Assembly (NCBI RefSeq): GCF_003687725.1
Contig: NZ_RDOJ01000007.1
Span: 62,001 to 126,000 of the forward strand
Direction: 5' to 3'
Length of the DNA: 64,000 bases
DNA from: Faecalibacter macacae
GTDB lineage: Bacteria; Bacteroidota; Bacteroidia; Flavobacteriales; Weeksellaceae
A model generated the notes under the pieces. It saw nothing but the letters and a program-made list of their open reading frames with translations. It had not been told where the DNA came from and did no database searches. Shown here in pieces: positions 1 to 7,889 of this stretch (its first letter is position 1; each line of letters starts with the position of its first letter). The position numbers and the translations under genes were made by a program.

Positions 1-1365
1 GATCAAATATTAAGTGAAGTTGTTCAATACAATCATAAACAAGAAAGAACCTTTACTGAAAAATTAGATAGCATTTTAATGCATCCAATTTTAGGATACG
101 TTATTTTCTTAGCGATTTTACTTTTAATGTTCCAAGCTGTTTACACTTGGTCAGGACCATTAATGGATTGGATTGACGGATTATTTGGAAGCTTACAAGA
201 ATTTACAACAAGTACTATTCCTGCCGGTCCACTTGCAGATATCATCACAGAAGCAATCATTCCTGGTATTGGAGGTATCGTAATTTTCGTACCACAAATT
301 GCAATTTTATTCCTTTTCATTTCTTTAATGGAAGAAACGGGATACATGAGTCGTGTGGTTTATTTAATGGACAGATGGTTAAAACCATTCGGATTAAGTG
401 GAAAATCAGTAGTTCCATTAATCTCAGGTGTAGCTTGTGCCGTACCAGCTGTTATGTCAGCTCGTAATATCGAAAATGCAAAAGAACGTATGTTAACTAT
501 TTTAGTTACTCCGTTTATGACATGTGCTGCGCGTTTACCAATTTACATCGTTATTATTGCTTTAGTTATACCAGACGAAGAATGGTACGGATTAAACTTA
601 CAAGGTTTAGCCTTATTCTTAATGTATGTATTAGGAGTTGCAGGAGCTTTATTAAGTGCAGTAATCCTTAACATCGTTATTAAAGCAAAGCACAAAAGTT
701 TATTAATTTTAGAATTACCAACATATAAATTACCTGATTGGAAAAACGTTGCGATTAACGTTTGGGAAAAAACATTAGGATTCTTAGTTGGTGCCGGAAA
801 AATCATCTTCTCAATTTCTATTATTTTATGGGTTTTAGGTTCTTTCGGACCTGGAGAACAATTTAATAATGCAGAAGAAATTGTAACTGCTCACAATCCA
901 AGGATGTCTGACGAAGATTTACAAAACGAAATTGCTTCATATAAATTAGAACATTCATATTTAGGAACAATTGGTTCTGTTATCGAACCCGTATTTACAC
1001 CATTAGGATATGATTGGAAGATGGGAATCGGATTAATTTCTTCTTTTGCAGCACGTGAAGTTTTTGTAGGAACAATGTCTACAGTTTACAGCTTAGGAGA
1101 AGTTGATATCGAAGAAGACGAACAAAAAGGAAAGTTATTAGATCGTATGCGTGCAGAAATTAACCGTAACACTGGTGTTGCTGCTTACACATTTGCATCT
1201 GGTATTTCATTATTATTGTTCTACGCATTTGCAATGCAATGTATGAGTACAATTGCCATCGTAAAACGTGAAACGGATTCTTGGAAATGGACTTTAATCC
1301 AAACAGGTTTTATGACTGGTTTAGCTTACGCAGTTGCATTTATAGCTTATCAAATATTAAAATAA
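1..1365 (+). CDS. feoB: Ferrous iron transporter FeoB, C-terminal part (5' end outside window)
   Basis: The reading frame is open from the first base, so the N-terminal GTPase domain lies upstream of the window and only about 454 residues of the membrane part are visible. The segment starts with the linker before the first membrane helix (LMHPILGY). It carries both Gate signatures: GLSGKSVVPL followed by GVACAVPAVMSAR, and MTCAARLPIY, each with the conserved Cys. FeoB moves Fe(II) across the inner membrane, gated by its G domain. A Cys-rich companion gene follows six bases after the stop, as is common for this family. The promoter is out of view, so regulation cannot be judged. Identification is secure. 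Confidence 0.96.
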   Translation, partial: DQILSEVVQYNHKQERTFTEKLDSILMHPILGYVIFLAILLLMFQAVYTWSGPLMDWIDGLFGSLQEFTTSTIPAGPLADIITEAIIPGIGGIVIFVPQIAILFLFISLMEETGYMSRVVYLMDRWLKPFGLSGKSVVPLISGVACAVPAVMSARNIENAKERMLTILVTPFMTCAARLPIYIVIIALVIPDEEWYGLNLQGLALFLMYVLGVAGALLSAVILNIVIKAKHKSLLILELPTYKLPDWKNVAINVWEKTLGFLVGAGKIIFSISIILWVLGSFGPGEQFNNAEEIVTAHNPRMSDEDLQNEIASYKLEHSYLGTIGSVIEPVFTPLGYDWKMGIGLISSFAAREVFVGTMSTVYSLGEVDIEEDEQKGKLLDRMRAEINRNTGVAAYTFASGISLLLFYAFAMQCMSTIAIVKRETDSWKWTLIQTGFMTGLAYAVAFIAYQILK

Positions 1366-1371
1366 TACAAA

Positions 1372-1536
1372 ATGGATAATATCTATATTCAATATGCTTT
1401 TATAGCTTTCTTAGTAGGATTTGCTGTTTGGTATATTTTCGGAATGATTAAAAATACATTCAAGAAAAAAGACGACGGAAGCTGCGGATCAAGCTGTGGA
1501 TGCTCTTCCAACTCTATAAAGAATAAGATAAAATAA
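1372..1536 (+). CDS. FeoB-associated Cys-rich membrane microprotein
   Basis: This 54-residue protein starts six bases after the feoB stop. It has one hydrophobic helix (about residues 5-25), a short Lys/Asp stretch, then clustered cysteines (C38, C42, C44 in the pattern CGSSCGC) and a basic tail. This matches the FeoB-associated Cys-rich membrane protein family, which sits beside feoB in many anaerobes and Bacteroidota. Its biochemical role is not established; a metal-binding or FeoC-like accessory role is inferred. It is co-transcribed with feoB, and a terminator follows four bases after the stop. Confidence 0.8.
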   Translation: MDNIYIQYAFIAFLVGFAVWYIFGMIKNTFKKKDDGSCGSSCGCSSNSIKNKIK

Positions 1537-1539
1537 TAG

Positions 1540-1579
1540 AAAGCTAAAGGTTTTAACATCTTTAGCTTTTATTTTTTAT
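1540..1579 (+). terminator. Rho-independent terminator after the feoB unit
   Basis: A ten-base perfect stem (AAAGCTAAAG / CTTTAGCTTT) is followed by TATTTTTTAT. It closes the feoB and Cys-rich gene transcript. Confidence 0.75.
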
Positions 1580-1686
1580 AAATAATCCCTATTTTTAATT
1601 TCTGATATTTCACAGTCTAATTCATTCATTATCATTGTTATGGATTTTACAAATACTTGAAAATTAAAATTTTATTACAATTACTT

Positions 1687-2415
1687 ATGGAAAACTCTAT
1701 ACTTATTATTGCCATCATAATTCTTGTTCTTGTTTTAGCGATAAGCGTCTACTTTCTAACTATCAAAAAGAAAGACAATGAGATAAGTAATCACACACAA
1801 CCTTTTATCGAGGACAAGCAAACAACTATTATTCCTGAGAAAGATACTGAAACTTCTACAAAAGAAGATTTAGAAATCATTATTGATAAAAAAGTTGAGA
1901 AAATTCAACTTGAAGAAATTAAGGAAATCATCAAACCAACTGAACTTCCTAAAAAAGAACCTAAGAAAGCAAAGAAAACCAACGAAGAAATTCCTACTGA
2001 TACAGAAGAAGTTCAGCCTAAATTAACTATCAATATTTCATCTAAAACAGAAAAGGTTTTATTAAAAAAATTAGAAGCTTTTGAGAAATCAAAAGACTTT
2101 TTAAAGAAAGATGTTAATCTAAATAATTTAGCAAATAAATTTGATACAAATACCAAATATTTAAGCGAGATTATCAAGAGCTATAAAAATAAAAACTTCA
2201 ATCAGTATTTAAACGAGTTAAGAATTCATCATTTAATCGAGCAATTAAATACGAACGATAAAGTATTAAACACCAAAGTAAGTTATTTAGCAAGCGATTT
2301 TGGTTTTAATTCGCACAGTTCATTCTCAACGCTTTTCACACAATATGTTGGCCAATCGCCTTCCGAATATATAAAAGCTTTGAAAAAATCAAAAAAAGAA
2401 AAAATAACAGAATAA
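1687..2415 (+). CDS. Membrane-anchored AraC-type helix-turn-helix protein
   Basis: The protein has 242 residues from the ATG at 1687; an in-frame TTG 30 bases upstream is the alternative start. An N-terminal hydrophobic helix (about residues 5-25) is followed by roughly 90 residues of charged, Lys/Glu-rich and probably unstructured linker. The C-terminal 110 residues form an AraC-type DNA-binding domain, including LNNLANKFDTNTKYLSEII and SYLASDFGFNSHSSFSTLF, then the usual GQSPSEY ending. No periplasmic sensor, TPR or ligand domain is present, unlike the hybrid or TPR-AraC regulators common in this phylum. A membrane-tethered transcription factor is therefore likely; its target and signal are unknown. 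It is monocistronic, flanked by a terminator upstream and meaB downstream. Confidence 0.75.
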   Translation: MENSILIIAIIILVLVLAISVYFLTIKKKDNEISNHTQPFIEDKQTTIIPEKDTETSTKEDLEIIIDKKVEKIQLEEIKEIIKPTELPKKEPKKAKKTNEEIPTDTEEVQPKLTINISSKTEKVLLKKLEAFEKSKDFLKKDVNLNNLANKFDTNTKYLSEIIKSYKNKNFNQYLNELRIHHLIEQLNTNDKVLNTKVSYLASDFGFNSHSSFSTLFTQYVGQSPSEYIKALKKSKKEKITE

Positions 2416-2482
2416 TTATAAAAGCTACTTTCGATTTCGGAAGTAGTTTTTTCTTTATATTTAGATATTCGAATACCACAAA

Positions 2483-3433
2483 ATGGCAAAACAAATAAAC
2501 ACCAAACAACTTATTCAAGATATAAAAGACGGAAACCGATTCGCTTTAAGTCGTGCTATTACTTTAGCTGAAAGTACAAGATTAGAACATCTTGAAGCTG
2601 CACAAGAAATCATAAAAGCATTCCCGCCGTCTACAAACTCTAAACGTATTGCAATTACTGGAATCCCAGGAGTCGGTAAAAGTACATTTATCGAATCACT
2701 AGGTACCTACTTAACCAATCAAGGTTTGAAGGTTGCAATTCTTGCCATCGATCCAAGTAGCAGCTTATCTAAAGGAAGTATTTTGGGTGATAAAACAAGA
2801 ATGGAAGAATTAGCCAAAAACGAATTAGCATATATCCGACCAAGTGCATCTAACGGAAGTTTAGGCGGAATAACTTCTCGTACTTATGAGGCTATGTTAT
2901 TGTGCGAAGCTGCAGGTTATGATCACGTTTTAATTGAAACTGTAGGTGTTGGTCAATCTGAAACTTTGGTTAACCAAATTTCAGATTTATTTCTATTTCT
3001 ACAGTTACCTGGATCTGGCGATGATTTACAAGGTATAAAACGTGGTATTATGGAAATGGCTGATATTATATTTGTTAATAAGGTAGATTCGTTTCAGGAA
3101 AAATTAGTGAAAGATGCTAAAGTTGATTTAGCTCGTTCTTTACAATTTTTACCTACAAAAGATTCTAATTGGAAACGTAAAACAATTCTTGGCTCTGGAT
3201 TAAAAGAAAAAGGTATTACAGAGCTTTGGGAAAACGTTCTCGCTTATTTCGATCAAATACATACAAATGATTATTATCTTCAAAATAGACGTAAACAACA
3301 GCTTCTACAAGCCGAAACTTATGTTTTGGAAATGATAGAACGACAAACAAAAGAAGAATTAAAGCAAAAACCGTTTAATGATTCGATTCCAAATGCATTT
3401 CAGATGGCAAAAGAATGGTTAGAAAATAAATAA
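2483..3433 (+). CDS. meaB: Methylmalonyl-CoA mutase-associated GTPase MeaB (ArgK family)
   Basis: The 316-residue length is usual for this G3E-type P-loop GTPase. Visible motifs are the Walker A loop GIPGVGKS at residues 60-67, the AIDPSSS switch segment near 88-94, SLGGITSRT, IETVGVGQSE near 151-160, and the base-recognition NKVD near residue 200. MeaB protects and reloads the B12-dependent methylmalonyl-CoA mutase in the cytosol. The mutase genes are not in this window, so the partner must be elsewhere. The gene ends 10 bases before a bidirectional terminator that separates it from the converging tRNA genes. Confidence 0.94.
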   Translation: MAKQINTKQLIQDIKDGNRFALSRAITLAESTRLEHLEAAQEIIKAFPPSTNSKRIAITGIPGVGKSTFIESLGTYLTNQGLKVAILAIDPSSSLSKGSILGDKTRMEELAKNELAYIRPSASNGSLGGITSRTYEAMLLCEAAGYDHVLIETVGVGQSETLVNQISDLFLFLQLPGSGDDLQGIKRGIMEMADIIFVNKVDSFQEKLVKDAKVDLARSLQFLPTKDSNWKRKTILGSGLKEKGITELWENVLAYFDQIHTNDYYLQNRRKQQLLQAETYVLEMIERQTKEELKQKPFNDSIPNAFQMAKEWLENK

Positions 3434-3443
3434 AAGACAAACA

Positions 3444-3473
3444 AAAAAGGCTATCATTACTGATAGCCTTTTG
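3444..3473. terminator. Bidirectional terminator between meaB and the tRNA-Asn pair
   Basis: The stem is AGGCTATCA / TGATAGCCT with a four-base loop, flanked by an A-run on the left and TTTTGCTTT on the right. It can therefore stop both meaB and the converging tRNA transcript. Confidence 0.75.
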
Positions 3474-3484
3474 CTTTATGATTG

Positions 3485-3558
3485 CTCCTCCTCTTGGGCT
3501 CGAACCAAGGACCCTCTGATTAACAGTCAGATGCTCTAACCAACTGAGCTAAGGAGGA
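3485..3558 (-). tRNA. tRNA-Asn (GTT), downstream copy of a tandem pair
   Basis: A 74-nt cloverleaf can be folded by eye on the minus strand. The acceptor arm is TCCTCCT / AGGAGGA with discriminator G; the D arm is GCTCAGTTGGTTAGAGC; the anticodon arm TCTGA-CTGTTAA-TCAGA places GTT (Asn) in the loop; the T arm is CTTGG-TTCGAGC-CCAAG. CCA is not encoded. The gene is identical to the copy at 3614. Confidence 0.97.
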
Positions 3559-3613
3559 AAATCCAAAATTATTTTAAAGTCTTGGTTTGACTTGGTTTGT
3601 TTCACTAAAAAAG

Positions 3614-3687
3614 CTCCTCCTCTTGGGCTCGAACCAAGGACCCTCTGATTAACAGTCAGATGCTCTAACCAACTGAGCTAAGGAGGA
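3614..3687 (-). tRNA. tRNA-Asn (GTT), upstream copy of a tandem pair
   Basis: The sequence is identical over all 74 nt to the copy at 3485-3558, with the same GTT anticodon. The two genes are 55 bases apart and read on the minus strand, so they are probably processed from one transcript. They lie between rseP and the meaB terminator. Confidence 0.97.
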
Positions 3688-3754
3688 ATGTTGCTTAATT
3701 GTGGGTGCAAATATAAAAGGATTTTTTACACCCACAAAAAATATTTTAAAAAAT

Positions 3755-5065
3755 TTATCCGAAAATTAAATTTATTATGTCGTTTCCGAAGATAAATACC
3801 ATTAAACCAAGGATTATGAAGATTCCGACCATCTGTGCTTTTTCTAAAACTTTTTCACTCGGAGCCTTTCCAGTTACCATTTCATAGATAGCAAAAACAG
3901 CATGTCCACCATCTAAACCTGGAATTGGTAGTAAATTAATGAATGCTAACCAAGCAGAAATCATAGCTGTGAAAGACCAAAAGAATAACCAGTTCCATTC
4001 TGTTGGCATTTGTTTTACCATACCAATAGGTCCTGCAACTTGTTTACGACCATCTTTTACTTGGAATAAAGTTCCAATACCACGTACTTGTGTAACAATA
4101 GCGTCAAATGGTTTTACGATTCCTTGTGCGATACCTTCACCAATTGAATATTCTTTACGACCTTCTAATGAATCGATGTAAGCAGATTTATTTCCAATCC
4201 CGATTTTACCATCTTTACCTATAGCTACCATTAATTCAACTGGCTGACCATTTCTTTCAACACTAAAAGGAACAATTTTTCCTTTGTATTCCTCTACTTT
4301 CTTAGAAAAATCGTTGAAGTATGGGGTTGTAAATCCATCAATTGCGATAATTTTATCATCTTTTAATATTCCTGCTTTATGAGCTGGCGTATCTAATAAA
4401 ACTGTATCAACTTCAAAAGTAAATTGAGGAGCAAAGAAACCTTGTTTATAGTTTAAGATTTGAGTTCTAAAATCTTCTGTAATAGGTAAAGAAACCTCTT
4501 TTCCTGCACGTGTTATTTGTAAAGTTTCTCCACCTAATAAAGCTTCTTTATTAATTTGCTCTAACGAATTATATTTAATCCCGTTAACACCTACAGGAAT
4601 ATCTCCATTATGTAAACCTAAAGCTAATTGAGTCGAATCTACAGCTAAACCGTATTTCATTCCATCTACTTTAGTATAACGTTCTCCATTAGCAATTAAC
4701 AAAGCAGAGTAAATAATCATTGCTAAAACGATATTAACGATAATACCACCTAACATAATAATTAATCGTTGCCAAGCTGGTTTTGTTCTAAATTCCCATG
4801 GTTGTGGTTCACTCTTCATTTGTTCAGTATCCATGCTTTCGTCAATCATACCTGATAACTTTACATATCCACCTAAAGGTAACCAACCGATACCGTATAC
4901 AGTATCACCAATTTTCTTTTTCCAGATTGCAAATTTTACATCAAAGAAAACGAAGAAACGTTCTACACGAACTCCAAAATATCTTGCTGTTACGAAATGT
5001 CCTAATTCGTGTAACATTACTAACAACATTAAACTGAGCATTAACTGCCCGATTTGTACTAACAT
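3755..5065 (-). CDS. rseP: Site-2 intramembrane metalloprotease RseP
   Basis: This 436-residue M50 peptidase has the zinc motif HELGH at residues 19-23 in the first membrane helix. It has a periplasmic region carrying two PDZ-like segments (about 120-300), and the third-ligand motif NLLPIPGLDGGH near residue 380 before the last helices. It cleaves anti-sigma factors within the membrane to release an envelope-stress sigma factor and also trims remnant signal peptides. No anti-sigma gene is adjacent. It is the last protein gene of a minus-strand run (mutY, ssb, gldD, rseP), 71 bases after gldD, which may allow its own promoter. Confidence 0.95.
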   Translation of the reverse strand: MLVQIGQLMLSLMLLVMLHELGHFVTARYFGVRVERFFVFFDVKFAIWKKKIGDTVYGIGWLPLGGYVKLSGMIDESMDTEQMKSEPQPWEFRTKPAWQRLIIMLGGIIVNIVLAMIIYSALLIANGERYTKVDGMKYGLAVDSTQLALGLHNGDIPVGVNGIKYNSLEQINKEALLGGETLQITRAGKEVSLPITEDFRTQILNYKQGFFAPQFTFEVDTVLLDTPAHKAGILKDDKIIAIDGFTTPYFNDFSKKVEEYKGKIVPFSVERNGQPVELMVAIGKDGKIGIGNKSAYIDSLEGRKEYSIGEGIAQGIVKPFDAIVTQVRGIGTLFQVKDGRKQVAGPIGMVKQMPTEWNWLFFWSFTAMISAWLAFINLLPIPGLDGGHAVFAIYEMVTGKAPSEKVLEKAQMVGIFIILGLMVFIFGNDIINLIFG

Positions 5066-5136
5066 ATTATTTTAAAAATTAGTTGCTTTTTATTTTAATG
5101 ATTACAAAAATAATCGTTTTTAGTAATCAAATACTT

Positions 5137-5742
5137 TTATTTTCGCCAAGCTAAAGTTTCAATCAAATGTTGAACATCTTTCTTGATGTACTCAACAGCT
5201 GGAGCTAAAGAATCTGCTTTTGGTTCAGTTGAAAAATAAACTGATCCAGAAATAAAATTACTTACACTATCTGTGGCATGAAATTGAAGGTTAATAGCTG
5301 ACTCACCTCCCAATTCATATAATGTACCAAAAACGCGTTTTTCTGGAAATTCAAACATTTGAGGAGAGATAAAACTAGCTTTTACAGTTTGTTTCTGAAC
5401 AAAAGCTTCACTTTCTTTAATCTTCACTATTAAATCTTGTTTAGAACTTACAGGAAAATAAGTCAAGAAAATATTCGCTTTCATTTTTGGATAATAAACT
5501 ATAAACCAATTTGGTTGTTTTCCTTGTTTTACTTCTCCAAAATTAGAATAATCAAAAGTGTAAGGTGCATTTTGATTAAATTTCTCGTATTTTGCTGTTG
5601 GGTATTCTAATCTTACCTGTCCAAGCGGTTTTACTACTTCGGATTGATCCGAACAAGACATAAAAAAAATAGCACTAATATATAATGCTACTATACATAA
5701 GGTTTTGTTTACGAGCTTTCGCTTCAGTAAATTATAATTCAT
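5137..5742 (-). CDS. gldD: Gliding motility lipoprotein GldD
   Basis: The 201-residue protein has a basic N-terminus, a hydrophobic signal and a lipobox ending FMSC with the lipidated Cys at residue 30. The mature region (LEYPTAKYEKF, TFDYSNFG, QPNWFIVYYPKMKANIFLTY) matches GldD. GldD is required for gliding and associated surface functions in Flavobacterium, although homologues are kept in non-gliding relatives. The ssb-gldD neighbourhood supports the call. In Flavobacterium gldE normally lies between ssb and gldD; here there are only 25 bases, so gldE is absent from this locus. The gene is probably co-transcribed with mutY and ssb. Confidence 0.9.
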   Translation of the reverse strand: MNYNLLKRKLVNKTLCIVALYISAIFFMSCSDQSEVVKPLGQVRLEYPTAKYEKFNQNAPYTFDYSNFGEVKQGKQPNWFIVYYPKMKANIFLTYFPVSSKQDLIVKIKESEAFVQKQTVKASFISPQMFEFPEKRVFGTLYELGGESAINLQFHATDSVSNFISGSVYFSTEPKADSLAPAVEYIKKDVQHLIETLAWRK

Positions 5743-5767
5743 TCTACTTTATTTCTGCTTCATTCTT

Positions 5768-6205
5768 TTAGAATGGTAAATCATCTTCACCCTCATCCAT
5801 TGGAGTCGGAGCTACATTTGTTTCTTTATTTACCTGTTCTGGCTGATTGGTTGTTGGTCTTTGATCAGAATCTGTTTTTGGTGTTAAAAATTCAATAGAA
5901 TTCGCAACAATTTCAGTTGTATAACGTGTTTGTCCGTTATCGTCCCATTTACGTGTTTTAATACGTCCTTCAACAAAAACTTTATCTCCTTTTTTTAAGT
6001 AACGCTCACACAACTCCGCTAATTTATTACGTGTTGTAATATTGTGCCATTCTGTTTCTGTAATACGCTCTCCTGTACGAGAAATATAAGATTCTGTTGT
6101 TGCAATAGGGAAACGTCCTATACAATTTTGTTCATCAAAATGATGTAATTTAACGTCATCTCCTAAATTTCCAATTAAGATAACTTTGTTAGTAGTACCG
6201 TTCAT
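5768..6205 (-). CDS. ssb: Single-stranded DNA-binding protein SSB
   Basis: From the ATG at 6205 the protein has 145 residues. A further 13 codons upstream are open but would need a TTG start and do not fit the family N-terminus (MNGTTNKVILIGNLG). The OB fold covers about residues 4-105 (FPIATTESY, TEWHNI, KGDKVFVEGRIKTRKW). A Gln/Thr/Pro-rich linker follows, and the acidic C-terminal tip DDLPF is the docking peptide for repair and replication partners. It lies 41 bases after mutY and 25 bases before gldD in the same direction. Confidence 0.95.
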   Translation of the reverse strand: MNGTTNKVILIGNLGDDVKLHHFDEQNCIGRFPIATTESYISRTGERITETEWHNITTRNKLAELCERYLKKGDKVFVEGRIKTRKWDDNGQTRYTTEIVANSIEFLTPKTDSDQRPTTNQPEQVNKETNVAPTPMDEGEDDLPF

Positions 6206-6246
6206 AGCTTTTCGTGGTTTTGATTTCGTGGCTTTAATATACAAAA

Positions 6247-7287
6247 TTAATCTAAAAAATGATAATTTATAAATTTTTCAATAGGTTTTGGAAGTGGACA
6301 ATTTTCTATATCATTTAAATTTATCCATTCAAAATCAGATACATTACGCAATTGCTCTATTTTAGACACATCAGCTGTATAACGGTAATACTTTATGAAT
6401 AAATTTTGGTGTGATAAAATGTGTTTTTCTTCCGAAATAAAACCTAAATCCAAATGAATATTTTCCTTAATCAATAGCTCATTATCCAATAAATCTGTAG
6501 TAGTTTCTATCATCGGCAGCGTAAAAAGGTTTCTCCACACATCATTTCCTTCACGTTTTACTAAACCAATTTTACCTTCATTTTCAACTAAAATAAAATG
6601 CAAAAAACGGTTTGTTACTTTTGTTTTCTTCGTTTTAATAGGTAAATCAAGCACTTTATTTAGTCGTAAAGCCTCGCAAGATTCGTTTATAGGACATATT
6701 TCACATTTTGGTGCCTTCGGCAAACAAATTGTAGCTCCTAAATCCATTACAGCTTGATTGAAGTCGCCAGGACGTTTTTCATCGATTACTTCTAAACCTA
6801 AATCCCAAAAAACTTTTTTTGTTTTTGCTAATGAAATATCATCTTCAACATTAAAATATCTTGAAAACACACGAAACATATTTCCATCCACTGCAGGCAC
6901 AGGCTCCTTATACACAATTGAAGCGATTGCAGCCGCTGTGTAATCGCCAATACCCTTCAATTTTTTTAATTCTTTAAAAGAATCTGGAAACACTCCATTT
7001 AACTCATTTGAAACAAATTGAGCCGTAAAATGCAAATTTCTTGCACGAGAATAATAACCTAACCCTTGCCATAACTTCAAAACCTTTTGTTCATCAGCAT
7101 TTGCAAGGTCTTTAACTGTATCAAATTCTGTTATGAAATTAAGATAAAAATTCTTACCTTGCTCAACCCTTGTTTGTTGTAAGATAATTTCTGATAACCA
7201 AATATGGAACGGATTTAGAGTATTGCGCCAAGGTAATTCTCTCTTATTTTTGTCAAACCATGACAAAATCAGGTAGTTGAATTTCAT
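6247..7287 (-). CDS. mutY: A/G-specific adenine DNA glycosylase MutY
   Basis: The 346-residue protein is the usual length. It has the catalytic Glu in SEIILQQTR (E33), the helix-hairpin-helix LKGIGDYTAAAI (about 109-121), the catalytic Asp in VDGNMFRV (D134), and the 4Fe-4S cysteines C188, C195, C198 and C204 in C-x6-C-x2-C-x5-C spacing. The C-terminal third (about 225-345) is the NUDIX-like domain that reads 8-oxoguanine. It removes adenine mispaired with 8-oxoG. It is divergent from the HU gene and leads the minus-strand mutY-ssb-gldD run. Confidence 0.96.
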   Translation of the reverse strand: MKFNYLILSWFDKNKRELPWRNTLNPFHIWLSEIILQQTRVEQGKNFYLNFITEFDTVKDLANADEQKVLKLWQGLGYYSRARNLHFTAQFVSNELNGVFPDSFKELKKLKGIGDYTAAAIASIVYKEPVPAVDGNMFRVFSRYFNVEDDISLAKTKKVFWDLGLEVIDEKRPGDFNQAVMDLGATICLPKAPKCEICPINESCEALRLNKVLDLPIKTKKTKVTNRFLHFILVENEGKIGLVKREGNDVWRNLFTLPMIETTTDLLDNELLIKENIHLDLGFISEEKHILSHQNLFIKYYRYTADVSKIEQLRNVSDFEWINLNDIENCPLPKPIEKFINYHFLD

Positions 7288-7309
7288 AAAATCTGCTAAA
7301 ATGCTTTTT

Positions 7310-7335
7310 TTGTTAAGATGTAATAGTTATATTTG
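7310..7335 (+). promoter_or_regulatory. Bacteroidota-type promoter of the HU gene
   Basis: TTG at 7310-7312 and TATATTTG at 7328-7335, 15 bases apart, match the phylum-specific -33/-7 pattern (TTG, TAnnTTTG). The start codon lies 36 bases downstream, giving a short leader. Confidence 0.5.
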
Positions 7336-7371
7336 CACCCGCTTTCAAATTTAAGAATAAGAAAAGGAATT

Positions 7372-7668
7372 ATGACAAAGGCAGAAATAGTAAATAACAT
7401 TTCAGGTAAGTTAGGACTTGAAAAGAGCGACACTCAAAGAGTAGTAGAATCGTTTATGGATGAGGTGATCAAATCATTAGTTAATGGTGAAAATGTTTAC
7501 TTAAGAGGTTTTGGATCTTTTACTATTAAAACGAGAGCTGAAAAAACAGGTAGAAATATCACTAAAGGAACTTCTATCATCATCCCTGCTCATAACGTAC
7601 CTACTTTCAAACCAGCAAAAACTTTCATCGAAGATGTAAAGTCTAGCGAAGCAAACGTAGTAAAATAA
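7372..7668 (+). CDS. HU-family DNA-binding protein
   Basis: The ATG at 7372 gives a 98-residue protein; the frame is open further upstream but that region holds the promoter. The family pattern is clear: MTKAEIVNNIS, then LRGFGSF near residue 48, and the beta-arm ending in IPAHNVPTFKPAKTF. The arm tip reads GRNITKG where classical HU has a proline after RN, so the intercalating proline is missing, as in other Bacteroidota HU/IHF-like proteins of this type. It bends and compacts DNA as a dimer. It is divergent from mutY and followed 19 bases on by the basic microprotein gene. Confidence 0.93.
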   Translation: MTKAEIVNNISGKLGLEKSDTQRVVESFMDEVIKSLVNGENVYLRGFGSFTIKTRAEKTGRNITKGTSIIIPAHNVPTFKPAKTFIEDVKSSEANVVK

Positions 7669-7687
7669 CAAGTAAAATAATTGTATC

Positions 7688-7780
7688 ATGCCAAGCGGAA
7701 AAAAACGTAAAAGACATAAGGTAGCGACGCACAAAAGAAAGAAACGTCGTCGTCTTAACAGACACAAAAAGAAAAAATAA
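7688..7780 (+). CDS. 30-residue Lys/Arg-rich protein (AURKAIP1/COX24-domain, bS22/mS38-like)
   Basis: This tiny frame (MPSGKKRKRHK through LNRHKKKK) contains 19 Lys or Arg residues and four His in 30 residues. The sequence agrees with the short Bacteroidota proteins assigned to the AURKAIP1/COX24 domain, the family of mitochondrial mS38 and the mycobacterial small-subunit protein bS22. By analogy it would be a ribosomal protein clamped in rRNA; that is inference. It begins 19 bases after the HU stop and is followed by a terminator, so it is probably co-transcribed with HU. Confidence 0.75.
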   Translation: MPSGKKRKRHKVATHKRKKRRRLNRHKKKK

Positions 7781-7820
7781 TAGACAGGTAACTGTTTAAT
7801 ATTTTAATCTTTTTTAAGAT

Positions 7821-7866
7821 AGCACTTTTCAACTCAGGTTTTGGAAAGTGCTTTTATCATTTTTTA
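7821..7866 (+). terminator. Terminator between the HU unit and RNase E/G
   Basis: The stem AGCACTTT / AAAGTGCT has a long loop and is followed by TTTATCATTTTTT. It lies upstream of the RNase gene and separates it from the HU transcript. Confidence 0.55.
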
Positions 7867-7889
7867 AAGATAAATTTTGTTAATTTTTG

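Noticed and set aside
5768-6244. Longer SSB start at 6244
   Set aside because: It needs a TTG and adds 13 residues not found in the family; the ATG at 6205 fits the conserved N-terminus.
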